A stretch of DNA of 64,000 nucleotides from Streptomyces sp. NBC_00237 (lineage in GTDB: Bacteria; Actinomycetota; Actinomycetes; Streptomycetales; Streptomycetaceae): assembly GCF_026342435.1 (NCBI RefSeq), contig NZ_JAPEMT010000002.1:1984001-2048000 (forward strand), given 5' to 3'. The notes under the pieces are model-generated. The model saw nothing but the letters and a program-made list of their open reading frames with translations. It was not told the DNA's origin and searched no databases. This document shows, piece by piece, positions 24,397-33,232 of this stretch. The first letter of the stretch is position 1. The number at the start of each line of letters is the position of its first letter. Position numbers and translations under genes: made by a program.

Positions 24397-24959
24397 GGCA
24401 GAGGCCCGCACACCGCTGGGCGCTCGCCGCCGCCGGACCGCTGGCCGCCCTGCTGCTCGCGGGCTGCGGCATCCGCGAGACCGACGTCATCGAGGCGGGC
24501 GGCCCGGCCACCGTGGGCTACATCGCCAATCCCGACATCGATTCGCTGCTGTTCTTCCGGTTGCCGCACGGAGACGTGGTCCCCGTGGTGCGGACCCTGG
24601 GATCGTACGAAGGCGTCGGCCACGAACCCCGGCGTCCGACGCCGGAGAAGGTGATGGCCGCGCTGCTCAGCGGCCCGCTGGCGGAGGAGAAGGCCGCCGG
24701 GCTGAGCAGCGCCCTGCCCCCGGTCACGGCCGGTGGTGCCCGGCTCCTGGAGCCCCTGGAGGCCCCCGTGCCCGGAGAAGTCACGATGCAGCTCCCGCTC
24801 GCCGTCCGGCCGCTGGACGCGACGGCCGTACGCCAGTTGATCTGCACGGTCGCCTTCCTCCAGGATCCCGGCGGCGGGTCCCCGGTGCGGCTGAGGGGCA
24901 CGGACGGCGGGACGAAGTCCGGCACCTGCGACATGGATCTCCGTACGGACGGGACCTGA
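24393..24959 (+). CDS. Lipoprotein with GerMN-like domain, two-component accessory
   Basis: 188 aa. Lipobox LLLAGC with Cys about residue 26, then FFRLPHGDVVPVVRTLG and PEKVMAALLSGPLAEEKAAGLSSALPP, the pattern of a GerMN domain as found in LpqB and other sensor-associated lipoproteins. GTG overlaps the kinase stop, so it is the third gene of the operon and may tune the kinase from the outer face of the membrane, by analogy with MtrAB-LpqB. This role is inferred. Confidence 0.75.
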   Translation: MRQRPAHRWALAAAGPLAALLLAGCGIRETDVIEAGGPATVGYIANPDIDSLLFFRLPHGDVVPVVRTLGSYEGVGHEPRRPTPEKVMAALLSGPLAEEKAAGLSSALPPVTAGGARLLEPLEAPVPGEVTMQLPLAVRPLDATAVRQLICTVAFLQDPGGGSPVRLRGTDGGTKSGTCDMDLRTDGT

Positions 24960-24972
24960 CGGGACCGACCAG

Positions 24973-25035
24973 CCGACCGGACCGAGCGGACCGACCGGAC
25001 CGACCGGACGCCGACCGGACCGACCGGACCGACGG
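24973..25035. repeat. 9-bp tandem repeat (CCGACCGGA, about 7 units)
   Basis: CCGACCGGA units at 24973, 24982 (one change), 24991, 25000, then a 2-bp slip and 25011, 25020, 25029 (partial). Occupies half of the 123-bp spacer between the lipoprotein and the TetR gene. Confidence 0.8.
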
Positions 25036-25082
25036 CCAGGAGGCAGCCCCGCACCGGCCACCGGCCGATTACGCTGCACCGC

Positions 25083-25811
25083 ATGACCACCGCCGCGTCC
25101 TCCCCCGCGTACCGCCGCCTCAGCGTGGAGCAGCGCCGCGTGCAGCTGATCGACTCGGCGCTGTCGCTGTTCGCCCACCGGGCGCCCGAGGACGTGTCGA
25201 TCGACGACGTGGCGGAGGCCGCAGGGGTGTCGCGCCCCCTGGTCTACCGCTACTTTCCCGGCGGGAAGGTCCAGTTGTACGAGGTGGCCCTCGGCTCCGC
25301 AGCCGACGAGCTGAAGCTCTGTTTCGCCGAGCCGCAGTCGGGCCCGCTCACCCGCCGGCTCGCCAGCGCCCTCGACCGCTACCTGGCCTTCGTGGACACC
25401 CACGACGCCGGGTTCAGCGCCCTCCTCCAGGGCGGGAGCGTGGTCGAGACGTCCCGCACCACCGCCACCGTGGACGGCGTACGGCGCGAGGCCGCCGAGC
25501 AGATCCTCCTGCACCTGGGCGTGACCGACACGGCGGGTCCCCGGCTGCGCATGATGGTCCGGACGTGGATCTCCGCCGTCGAGGCCGCCTCCCTCATCTG
25601 GCTCGACGAGGACAAGCAGCCCCCGCTGCCCGACCTGCGCGACTGGATGGTCGACCACTTCGTCGGCCTGCTCACCGTCACCTCCGCCACCGACCCCCAG
25701 ACGGCGGACGTGACCCGGGCGGCCCTCGCCCTGGAGACCGCCGAAGGGGCGGCCGGTGTGCTGGCCCGCCGGGTCGTGCCGGTGGTCTCCCGAGCCGCCC
25801 ACCTGCTGTGA
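25083..25811 (+). CDS. TetR-family regulator
   Basis: 242 aa. Helix-turn-helix about residues 18-65: RRVQLIDSALSLFAHR, then DVAEAAGVSRPLVYRYF, the standard TetR recognition helix. The C-terminal domain resembles the group annotated as TetR_C_33-like regulators, but ligand and targets are unknown. Located after the 9-bp repeat array, 10 bp before a small unknown gene that may be co-transcribed. Confidence 0.92.
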   Translation: MTTAASSPAYRRLSVEQRRVQLIDSALSLFAHRAPEDVSIDDVAEAAGVSRPLVYRYFPGGKVQLYEVALGSAADELKLCFAEPQSGPLTRRLASALDRYLAFVDTHDAGFSALLQGGSVVETSRTTATVDGVRREAAEQILLHLGVTDTAGPRLRMMVRTWISAVEAASLIWLDEDKQPPLPDLRDWMVDHFVGLLTVTSATDPQTADVTRAALALETAEGAAGVLARRVVPVVSRAAHLL

Positions 25812-25821
25812 CACTGGTGGA

Positions 25822-26166
25822 GTGAGAAGCGAGAAGACCCCCTTCGTCGGCGGGCCGCTGGACGGCCAGGCCCTGGACGTCCTGACCGGCCCCACCGGCA
25901 ACCCGCCCAAGTGGTACGAGGTCCCCGTGCCGGACGCCGGGGGCGGGCCTCCCACGGTGTACGCGTACGAGCGCCGGGCCGCCGGGTACAGCAAGCGGCT
26001 CGGGCTCCAGCGGGGCTGGAAGTACGTGTACGTGCCCGAGGGGCGCGAGCCGTGGACGCCGAAGTGGCCGTGGACGAAGCCCGCACCCCGGCCCGCACCC
26101 CCCTCCGCCCCCGAGTCCACCCGCCACGCCGACGGCGGGCAGTCTCCGACCGGTAAGGGTGACTGA
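25822..26166 (+). CDS. Small conserved protein of unknown function
   Basis: 114 aa from GTG, 10 bp after the TetR stop. The sequence starts RSEKTPFVGGPLDGQ, has YEVPVPDAGGG, VYAYERRAAGYSKRLGLQRGWKYVYVPEG and a Pro/Lys-rich tail. Codon use is normal for the genome. The compact Tyr/Trp-rich pattern looks like a small beta domain. No function assigned. Confidence 0.6.
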   Translation: MRSEKTPFVGGPLDGQALDVLTGPTGNPPKWYEVPVPDAGGGPPTVYAYERRAAGYSKRLGLQRGWKYVYVPEGREPWTPKWPWTKPAPRPAPPSAPESTRHADGGQSPTGKGD

Positions 26167-26266
26167 GCTGCGCCGCAAGGCCCACGCGCCGGGTGGGCCG
26201 GTGTGCGGCGGCGCACCATCGGACTGAGCCGGGTCGACTTCCCGGCTCCGTACCGGAGGTGATGGT

Positions 26267-27421
26267 GTGTCGAGGTTCAAGGCCGCGGTGGTGGCGGCGG
26301 CGACGGTCCTGGCGGTGACCGGTGGCGCGGCGCATCCGGCGCAGGCCGCCCCGGGCGACCCCGGCGGCATCGGGCAGCTCCTCACCGACCTCCAGCGGCT
26401 CTACCAGCAGACCGAGGAGGCCACCGAGGCGTTCAACGCCACGGCGGAGAAGCTCACCACCCAGCGCACCGAACTGGCCCGTATCAACGGGCAGTTGAGC
26501 CGGGCCCGGGTCACCCTCGCCGAAGGCAAGCGGGCGGCGGGGCAGCTCGCCCGCGAGCAGTACAAGGGGCGCGGCGACTACGCGTACTCCTCACTCGTGA
26601 CGCTGCTGACGTCCTCCGACCCGGACCACGCGCTCGCGCAGGGGCACACGCTGCGGCGGGCGGCGGCGGCCCGTGCCCTGAAGGTGACGCGGTGGCAGAG
26701 CGACGAGAAGAAGGCCGACGCCCTGGCGACCCGGGCGCGGGCCGCGCTCGACACGCAGCAGACCCTGGCCGTGAAGCAGAAGAAGGCGCGCGACGCGGTG
26801 CAGGCCCGCCTCAAGCAGGTCGAGGCGACGCTGGCCGCGCTCACCGCCGACGAACTCGCCTCGCTGGCCGCGCTGGAGAGCCGTACGACGGAGCGGGCAC
26901 AGCGGGACCTGATCGGTTCGGGGGCCTTCGGACCCGGGGGCGTACGGGCTTCGCGCGCGCCCTCGCGGGAGGGCGACCGGGCACTGGCGTACGCGACCCG
27001 CCAGCTCGGCAAGCCGTACGTGTGGGGGGCGGAGGGGCCGGACACCTTCGACTGCTCCGGGCTCACCCAGCAGGCGTGGGCGGCGGCCGGGCGGACCATT
27101 CCGCGCACCAGCCAGGAGCAGTGGGCCGAGCTGCCCCGGGTGCCGCTGTCGGCGCTGCGCCCCGGCGACCTGGTCGTGTACTTCCCGAAGGCGACGCACG
27201 TGGCGATCTACCTGGGGAACGGTCAGGTCGTGCAGGCCCCGCGCCCCGGCGCTCACGTGAAGGTGTCGCCGATCGCTTCGAACCCGGTGCTGGGCGCGGT
27301 TCGCCCCGACCCGGCGCTCGCCCCGCTCTCCTCCTACGTGCCGCCGGACCTGCCGACGGGGCGTGACGTGGAGGGGAACGAGTCCGATGCCGGGTACGGG
27401 GCCCAGAACGCGCCCGAGTAG
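26267..27421 (+). CDS. Secreted NlpC/P60 peptidoglycan endopeptidase
   Basis: 384 aa from GTG with CGGAGG upstream. Signal peptide about residues 1-27 (VAAATVLAVTGGAAHPAQA), a long coiled coil about 35-220 rich in Glu, Lys, Arg and Ala, then NlpC/P60 with Cys263 (FDCSGLTQQAW), His311 (ATHVAIYLG) and a following polar residue. This RipA-like layout, coil plus protease, is typical of actinobacterial wall hydrolases that cut between D-Glu and the diamino acid. The coil probably autoinhibits or localises the enzyme. The acidic C-terminus is non-conserved. Confidence 0.93.
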   Translation: MSRFKAAVVAAATVLAVTGGAAHPAQAAPGDPGGIGQLLTDLQRLYQQTEEATEAFNATAEKLTTQRTELARINGQLSRARVTLAEGKRAAGQLAREQYKGRGDYAYSSLVTLLTSSDPDHALAQGHTLRRAAAARALKVTRWQSDEKKADALATRARAALDTQQTLAVKQKKARDAVQARLKQVEATLAALTADELASLAALESRTTERAQRDLIGSGAFGPGGVRASRAPSREGDRALAYATRQLGKPYVWGAEGPDTFDCSGLTQQAWAAAGRTIPRTSQEQWAELPRVPLSALRPGDLVVYFPKATHVAIYLGNGQVVQAPRPGAHVKVSPIASNPVLGAVRPDPALAPLSSYVPPDLPTGRDVEGNESDAGYGAQNAPE

Positions 27422-27424
27422 CGG

Positions 27425-28657
27425 CTAGGGGGCGACCGAGGCCAGGTAGGCGTTGGTCTTCTCCGGCTCGTAGAAGAAGTTCTCGAAGTCGGACGGGTCG
27501 TTGAAGCCGTTCGCGAACCGGTCTGCCACGGCCGGGAGTTGGCCCGCCGCACCGATGAGGTTCAGGACGTGCTCCGGGGGGACGCCCAGCATGGCGTTGG
27601 TCCACTTGGTGACGTGCTGGGCGGTGTCCCAGTAGCGGTCGAAGGTGCGCTGCATCCATGCCTCGTCGAAGTCCGCGTCGCCGTGCGAGACGATCGAGTC
27701 GAGGTAGGAAGCGGCGCACTTGGACGCGGAGTTGGAGCCCTGCCCGGTGATCGGGTCGTTGGCGACGACGACGTCCGCGACGCCCAGGACCGCGCCGCCG
27801 CCGGGGAGGCGGCCGATCGGGTGGCGGACGGTGGGGGCGTAGCGGCCCGACAACGTGCCGTTGGCGTCGGTGAGTTCGACCTTGGTGGCGCGGGCGTACT
27901 CCCAGGGCAGGAACTTCTCCATCAGTTCCAGGGTGAGGGAGAGGTGCTCGGCGGGGTCCTTGATGCCCTTGAAGGCGTCGACGGGGCCGCCGGGGACGCC
28001 CTCCCAGAAGAGGATGTCGGCGCGGCCGGACACGGTCAGGGTCGGCATGACGAAGAGCTCGCCGACACCGGGGACCAGGTTGCAGCGGACCGCGTCGAAG
28101 TCCGGGTGCTCGGGGCGCGGGCCGAGCCCGTGGACGTAAGCGACGGCCAGCGCGCGCTGCGGGGCGTCGTACGGGGAGCGGGAGGCGTCGCGGCCGAAGA
28201 GCTGGACGAGTTCGCCCTTGCCCGCCGAGACCAGCACCAGGTCGTACGTACGGGAGAAGAAGTCCAGGTCGGAGACGGCGGCGCCGTGGATGACGAGCTG
28301 GCCGCCGCGCTGCGCGAAGGTGTCCATCCACCCGGCCATCTTCACGCGCTGGTCGACGGACTGGGCGTAGCCGTCGAGCTTGCCGACCCAGTCGACGGCC
28401 CGTTCGCCGTCGGGGGCGGCGACGGAGACGCCGAGTCCCTCGATGCGGGGGGCCTGGGACTCCCAGAAGTTGAGCTGGAGGTCGCGCTCGTGCGTCAGGG
28501 CGGTGTGGAACATGCACTGCGTCGACATGACCTTGCCGGAGCGGATCTCGTCGGACGTGCGGTTGGACATCAGGGTGACTTCGTAGCCCTGGGACTGGAG
28601 GCCGAGGGCGAGCTGGAGACCGGACTGACCGGCGCCGACTATGAGGATCTTCCGCAT
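27425..28657 (-). CDS. Styrene monooxygenase-like FAD-dependent oxygenase
   Basis: 410 aa. N-terminal dinucleotide fold ILIVGAGQSGLQLALGLQ (GxGxxG at residues 8-13), and a later FAD motif VVANDPITGQGSNSASK near 305, as in StyA/IndA two-component flavin monooxygenases that epoxidise styrene or indole using FADH2 from a separate reductase. No reductase gene is nearby. It is the last gene of the conservon operon, 34 bp after the GTPase gene on the same strand, an arrangement recalling conservons whose last gene is a cytochrome P450. Product unknown. Confidence 0.85.
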   Translation of the reverse strand: MRKILIVGAGQSGLQLALGLQSQGYEVTLMSNRTSDEIRSGKVMSTQCMFHTALTHERDLQLNFWESQAPRIEGLGVSVAAPDGERAVDWVGKLDGYAQSVDQRVKMAGWMDTFAQRGGQLVIHGAAVSDLDFFSRTYDLVLVSAGKGELVQLFGRDASRSPYDAPQRALAVAYVHGLGPRPEHPDFDAVRCNLVPGVGELFVMPTLTVSGRADILFWEGVPGGPVDAFKGIKDPAEHLSLTLELMEKFLPWEYARATKVELTDANGTLSGRYAPTVRHPIGRLPGGGAVLGVADVVVANDPITGQGSNSASKCAASYLDSIVSHGDADFDEAWMQRTFDRYWDTAQHVTKWTNAMLGVPPEHVLNLIGAAGQLPAVADRFANGFNDPSDFENFFYEPEKTNAYLASVAP

Positions 28658-28691
28658 GGGGATGGGTGGCTCTCTGAAGGGGAACGAGGGG

Positions 28692-29336
28692 TCAGGCGGG
28701 GGTGGCGTCGAGGGCGTGGGCGACCAGGCCCAGCAGGGTGTCCACGACGGAGATGCGGCTGCGGGCGTCCATGACGAGGACGGGGACGTGCGGCGGCACG
28801 CTGAGCGCCTCGCGGACGTCCTCGGGTTCGTAGCGGTCGGTGCCCTCGAAGTGGTTGACGGCCACGAGGTAGGGCATGCCGCAGCTCTCGAAGTAGTCGA
28901 GCGCCGGGAAGCAGTCGGTGAGGCGGCGGGTGTCGGCGAGGACGATCGCGCCGATCGCGCCGCGCGCCAGGTCGTCCCACATGAACCAGAACCGCTGCTG
29001 GCCCGGTGTGCCGAACACGTACAGGACGAGGTCGTCGTCGAGCGTGATGCGGCCGAAGTCCATCGCGACGGTGGTCGTCGTCTTGTCCGGCGTGGCGGAC
29101 AGGTCGTCGGTTTCCTCGCTGGCGGTCGTCATGACCGCCTCGGTCTTGAGCGGGGTGATCTCGGAGACCGATCCGACGAAGGTGGTCTTGCCCACGCCGA
29201 AGCCGCCGGCGACCACGATCTTGGTGGCGGTGGGGGCCCGGGTGTGGTCCAACTGCCAGGCGGGGACAGCCTGTTCGGTCAGCGGTTCGGTGGGTGCCGG
29301 TCGTTCGATCGGCGCTTCAGAGGCGACGGAGCCCAT
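28692..29336 (-). CDS. Conservon GTP/ATP-binding protein (CvnD type)
   Basis: 214 aa Ras-like small GTPase. Walker A GGFGVGKT at residues 44-51, then FGRITLDDDLVLYVFGTPGQQRFWFMW (switch II region) and NHFEGTD as NKxD equivalent. CvnD proteins act with CvnA-C at the membrane as a G-protein-like switch. ATG at 29336 (MGSVASEAP) overlaps the DUF742 gene by 20 bp, consistent with translational coupling. Confidence 0.93.
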   Translation of the reverse strand: MGSVASEAPIERPAPTEPLTEQAVPAWQLDHTRAPTATKIVVAGGFGVGKTTFVGSVSEITPLKTEAVMTTASEETDDLSATPDKTTTTVAMDFGRITLDDDLVLYVFGTPGQQRFWFMWDDLARGAIGAIVLADTRRLTDCFPALDYFESCGMPYLVAVNHFEGTDRYEPEDVREALSVPPHVPVLVMDARSRISVVDTLLGLVAHALDATPA

Positions 29337-29745
29337 GGAGGACCCTTTCCAGCAGTGCGCGATCGGGGCGTCCGGCTCCGTGGCCGGTTCCGTACACGCG
29401 GATCTTTCCCTGGTCGGCCAGGTCACTGAGCAGGACGCGGACCACGCCCAGCGGCATCTTCAGCAGAGCGGCGATCTCCGCGACGGTGCGCATCCGGCGG
29501 CAGATCTCGACGATCGCCTGCATCTCGGGGCTGACCCGACTTCCGGACTGACGGCCCGTCAACTCCGGCCTGAGTGGGGACGGTTCGAGCTCCGGGGTGT
29601 CGAGGGCCGCCACGAACGTCTCCACCAGGAGTACGTGCGTGAAGCGCGTCCGCCCCCCGGTGAGGGAGTACGGGCGCACGCGCGCGGGGCGGCGGCCCTC
29701 GCCGCGTATCGGAAGGCGTCCCACTGTGGGGGTGTGCGCGCTCAT
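29317..29745 (-). CDS. Conservon DUF742 protein (CvnC type)
   Basis: 142 aa. Core RVRPYSLTGGRTRF and a winged-helix-like IVEICRRMRTVAEIAALLKMPLGVVRVLLSDL are characteristic of DUF742. Binds the kinase, roadblock and GTPase partners of the conservon in published two-hybrid work on the family. Overlaps both neighbours (ATGA with roadblock; 20 bp with GTPase). Confidence 0.93.
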   Translation of the reverse strand: MSAHTPTVGRLPIRGEGRRPARVRPYSLTGGRTRFTHVLLVETFVAALDTPELEPSPLRPELTGRQSGSRVSPEMQAIVEICRRMRTVAEIAALLKMPLGVVRVLLSDLADQGKIRVYGTGHGAGRPDRALLERVLHGLRRL

Positions 29746-30224
29746 CGGTCGGTGCTCTCCAGCGACTGGCGCAGCTCGCTGCGGAGTTCGGGCGTCAGGA
29801 CGTGTCCGGCGCGGCCCACGAAGAGCGCCATGTGGTACGCGACGATGCTCATGTCGCAGTCGGGGGCGGCGTGCACGCCCAGCAGCGAGCCGTCGCTGAT
29901 CGACATCACGAACAGGCTGCCGTGCTCCATGGCGACCATCGTCTGCTTGACGCCGCCGCCCTCCATCAGGCTGGCCGCTCCCACGGTGAGGGAGCCGAGG
30001 CCGGAGACGATGGTGGCGAGGTCCGCCGTGGAACCCTTGGGGCCGACCAGGCGGGGCGCGGTGTCCACCAGCATGTGGTCGGGGTCCGAGGACAGCAGGA
30101 GCAGGCCGTCCGAGGACACGACGGCGACCGAGACGAGGCCGGGCACCTCCTCCACCAGATTGCTCAACAGCCAGTGCAGATTACGGGCTTCGGTGCTCAG
30201 CCCGTATGTGATCGGCGCGGTCAA
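29742..30224 (-). CDS. Conservon roadblock/LC7 protein (CvnB type)
   Basis: 160 aa roadblock/LC7 fold: LHWLLSNLVEEVPGLVSVAVVSSDGLLL, then GSLFVMSISDGSLLGVHA. Acts as GTPase-activating or scaffold partner for the CvnD protein. Overlaps the kinase stop (ATGA at 30221) and the DUF742 start (29742). Confidence 0.94.
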   Translation of the reverse strand: MTAPITYGLSTEARNLHWLLSNLVEEVPGLVSVAVVSSDGLLLLSSDPDHMLVDTAPRLVGPKGSTADLATIVSGLGSLTVGAASLMEGGGVKQTMVAMEHGSLFVMSISDGSLLGVHAAPDCDMSIVAYHMALFVGRAGHVLTPELRSELRQSLESTDR

Positions 30225-33200
30225 CTGCGTGCCTCCTCGACGGTGTCCCCCTCGGTGTCGGTCTGGTCGTTCCTCGTGGCCCGGTCGTATCGGTCGGTCG
30301 TGGGCCGCTCGGTCCGGTCGGTCCTGTCGGTCGTGGGCCTGTCGGCCCTGTCGGTCGTAGTCCTGTCGGTCGTGGTCCGGGACCGGGGTTCCCCGCTTGC
30401 CCCGTCTACCCCGTGAACCTCGTTGTTACCACTGTTGGCGATCTCGGCCTCGACATCACGCCTGCCGTTGCGCGCGCCCAGCTGGAATCCGCCCAGGCGA
30501 CGGCGCAGTGCCTCCGCGTCGACTCCGCCGGTGCGCGGCGGCGCGGCGGGTGTCGTGGGCTTGACGACCTTGGGGGTGCGCTTGGGGAGGCCCTTGTCGG
30601 TGAGGCGCGGAGCGGTCGGCTCCAGCGGGACGGGCACGGGCTCCGGTTCCGGCTTCCGTTCCGGCACGACGGGCGCGGGCTCCGGCTCGGCGGCGGGCCG
30701 GGGCAGGCGGATCTCCCGGGTGGGCTGGTCGACCTCGGGCGCTTCCTCACGTACGGGCGCGGGCTCGTTCCGTACGGACGACTCGTCCGGCGCACGGACG
30801 TGCGCGGCGCGCTCCGCCCGGGCCGCCTCGGCCTCCGCTTCCTCGACGGCCTTCTCCGCGACGGCGATCAGCGGGTCCTGGTCCGGGGCGCGGTCCGGAA
30901 CGGCGGCTGCCGGACCGCGCCCCGGCAGCACGTTCGAGTTGGCCTCGGCGACGGAGCCCGGCAGCGAGTGCGGGGTCTCGGTCACGGACGGCACGGCGGG
31001 CGGCTCGGCCTGGAGGAGGGCCTGGGGCAGGACCACGACGGAGGTGACACCGCCCTGCTCCTGGGCCCGTACCTGGATGCGGACCCCGTGGCGGGCGGCG
31101 AGGAGCGCCGCGACCTGGAGGCCGAGGCCGTCGCCCTCGCCGGGCGCGGTGTACGTCGCCGGGTCGGCGAGCCGGGAGTTGAGGTCGGCGAGGCGCTCCG
31201 GTGTCATGCCGATGCCGTGGTCCTGCACGGACAGCATGATCTCGCCGCTCTCCAGCAGCCAGCCGGACAGCTTGACGTGGGCGTCCGGCGGCGAGAAGGA
31301 GGTCCCGTTCTCCAGCAGTTCCGCGAGGAGGTGGCTGAGGTCGTCGGCCGCGTACCCGGCGACCTGGGCGTGCGGCGGGAGGGCCTGGAGGGTGACCCGT
31401 TCGTACCGCTCGATCTCGCTGATCGCGGCGCGCAGTACGTCGACGAGCGGGACGGGCCCGGTGTGGGCGACGCCGTGGTCGGTGCCCGCCAGCACGAGGA
31501 GGTTCTCGCCGTGGCGGCGCATGACGGTCGCCATGTGGTCGAGCTTGAAGAGGGTGGCGAGGCGGTCGGGGTCCTGCTCGCGCTCCTCCAGGGACTCGAT
31601 GACGGCGAGCTGGCGCTCGACGACGGAGAGGGTGCGCAGGGAGAGCTTGACGAAGGAGGAGTGGACGGTGGCGCGCAGCTCGTCGAGGCGCGCGGTGGTG
31701 TCCTGGACCCGGGCCAGCAACTCGCTCTGCTCTGCGGCGAGTTGGCTGTTCTCGCTGGCGAGGGTGCGGCGCTGGGCGTCGAGGGTCTCGCGCTGCCCGA
31801 CGAGGTGCGCACGGTCGCCCGCGAGCTTCTCGGTACGGGTGTTCAGCTCCAGGAGCTTGCTGTGCAGGCCGTTCAGGGACCGTACGGCCTGGGCGAACTC
31901 GTCGTTGCGCCCGGTGTAGCGGACCGGCTCCTCCGTCTCGGGGCTGCCCGCGAGCCGGGCCGCACCGAGCCGGAGCACGGCGAGCGGCTGGGTGAGGGTG
32001 CGGGCGACGGCGGTGGAGATGCCGACGGCGAGCAGGAAGCAGGCGGCCAGCAGCCCGATCCGCAGCTCCAGTGCGCTGACGTCGTCGTCCCGCAGGGCGG
32101 CGAGGTTCTCGGCCTGGGCGGAGGCGAGGGCCGACTCGGCGCCGCGCATGCGGTCGACGCGGGCGGTGAGCGCGGCCCCGACGCGCTCGGCGCCGAGCTT
32201 GCGGTCGGCGGCGGAGAGTGTCGACTCGTCCGTGAGGTCCTTCAGATACCCCTCGGCGGTGGTGACCTCGGGCCCGGTGACGGTGACCGAGACGGCGTCG
32301 CGGTCCTTCTCGGGTGCGGCGAGGGCGAAGTCGGCGAGGGCGGCCTGCTCGCGGTGACGGGCCTGCTGGGCGGCGGCGCTGAGCTCGTCCCTGACCTTCT
32401 TGCCGCTGCCGCTCTCCACCCGTACGAGAAGCCCGCTGTCGGGATCGATCTCGGCCGTGGACTTGCCCCGGGGTACGGCGAGGGCGGCGAGCAGCAGCCC
32501 CCGGGTGGCGGCGGCCTGCTCGACGGCGTTGCCGAGGGCGGCGGGGGCGGTGCCGGAGCCACCGGCCCGGGGCGGGGTCCTGCGGGCCAGGTCGCGGGCG
32601 AGGGAGCGGAGCTCGTCGAGGGCGGTGGAGTACGCCCGGTGGAGCTGGAGCGGGGTGACGCTCGCGCTGTCGGCGGCGGCACGCAGCCCGGCGACCTTGG
32701 CGAGGGCGCGGCGCAGACCGTCGGGCAGGTCGGCGGAGTCACCGCCGGGGCCGGTCAGCTCGGCGATCTGCCGGTCGACACGGGAGGTGCGGTCACCGCG
32801 CGGCGTGCCCTTGTCGCGGCTCTTCCCGCCCTCGGCGGCGGCCTTCCGGCCGGTGGCGTCGTCGCGCTCGTCGGCGAGGGAGTGCGCGAGGGCGAGGGCC
32901 TGCTTGTTGAGCTCGGCGAGGTCGAGGAGCCGCTGCGAGGTGGTCAGCTCGTCGGAGGCGGTGAGCAGGGACGGCGCTCCCGCGGCGAGCACGAGGAGAC
33001 CGACGGCGGCGACGGAGGCCACGAGCCGGTTGCGCACGCGCTTGGGCCGGGACTTTCTGCCCGGCTTGCCGCCGACGGGGGCGGGTCCCTGGGGGGCGGG
33101 GCCGACGGGTGCGGGGCGCGCGCCCTGAACCTCGGGGGAAGGAGTCCCCTTGCCGGTCTTCTTCCCGCCACTGTTCTTCCCGCCACTGCCGCTGCCGCCC

Positions 33201-33232
33201 CGAGGCCGCTTGTTCTGCACCGGTGCTCGCAT
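30221..33232 (-). CDS. Conservon sensor kinase with nitrate/sulfonate-sensing (NIT) domain (CvnA type)
   Basis: 1003 aa from ATG 33232 (MRAPVQNKRPRGG); in-frame starts up to 33391 exist and the true start is uncertain. A basic Gly/Lys N-terminus is followed by TM1 about 75-95, a long extracytoplasmic all-helical NIT domain to about 385, TM2 about 390-410, HAMP, a coiled coil and an ATPase domain (LLAELLENGTSFSPPD, DHGIGM, GEGDGLGLQVAALLA). The C-terminal about 200 residues are Pro/Glu/Arg-rich and end in TTDR repeats. No response regulator is present, as expected for conservons, where the downstream small proteins take that role. Confidence 0.92.
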   Translation of the reverse strand: MRAPVQNKRPRGGSGSGGKNSGGKKTGKGTPSPEVQGARPAPVGPAPQGPAPVGGKPGRKSRPKRVRNRLVASVAAVGLLVLAAGAPSLLTASDELTTSQRLLDLAELNKQALALAHSLADERDDATGRKAAAEGGKSRDKGTPRGDRTSRVDRQIAELTGPGGDSADLPDGLRRALAKVAGLRAAADSASVTPLQLHRAYSTALDELRSLARDLARRTPPRAGGSGTAPAALGNAVEQAAATRGLLLAALAVPRGKSTAEIDPDSGLLVRVESGSGKKVRDELSAAAQQARHREQAALADFALAAPEKDRDAVSVTVTGPEVTTAEGYLKDLTDESTLSAADRKLGAERVGAALTARVDRMRGAESALASAQAENLAALRDDDVSALELRIGLLAACFLLAVGISTAVARTLTQPLAVLRLGAARLAGSPETEEPVRYTGRNDEFAQAVRSLNGLHSKLLELNTRTEKLAGDRAHLVGQRETLDAQRRTLASENSQLAAEQSELLARVQDTTARLDELRATVHSSFVKLSLRTLSVVERQLAVIESLEEREQDPDRLATLFKLDHMATVMRRHGENLLVLAGTDHGVAHTGPVPLVDVLRAAISEIERYERVTLQALPPHAQVAGYAADDLSHLLAELLENGTSFSPPDAHVKLSGWLLESGEIMLSVQDHGIGMTPERLADLNSRLADPATYTAPGEGDGLGLQVAALLAARHGVRIQVRAQEQGGVTSVVVLPQALLQAEPPAVPSVTETPHSLPGSVAEANSNVLPGRGPAAAVPDRAPDQDPLIAVAEKAVEEAEAEAARAERAAHVRAPDESSVRNEPAPVREEAPEVDQPTREIRLPRPAAEPEPAPVVPERKPEPEPVPVPLEPTAPRLTDKGLPKRTPKVVKPTTPAAPPRTGGVDAEALRRRLGGFQLGARNGRRDVEAEIANSGNNEVHGVDGASGEPRSRTTTDRTTTDRADRPTTDRTDRTERPTTDRYDRATRNDQTDTEGDTVEEARS
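30285..30385 (-). repeat. TTDR-coding repeat at CvnA C-terminus
   Basis: Degenerate GGTCGGTCGTGGGC / CTGTCGGTCGTGG units on the plus strand encode TTTDR, DRADRPTTDR and similar in the kinase frame. Low-complexity, likely disordered tail. Confidence 0.6.

Noticed and set aside
24961..25080. Apparent extension of a frame through the CCGACCGGA repeat
   Set aside because: Repeat-encoded DRTDRP-like sequence with no homology; the lipoprotein stop and the TetR start are clear on either side.
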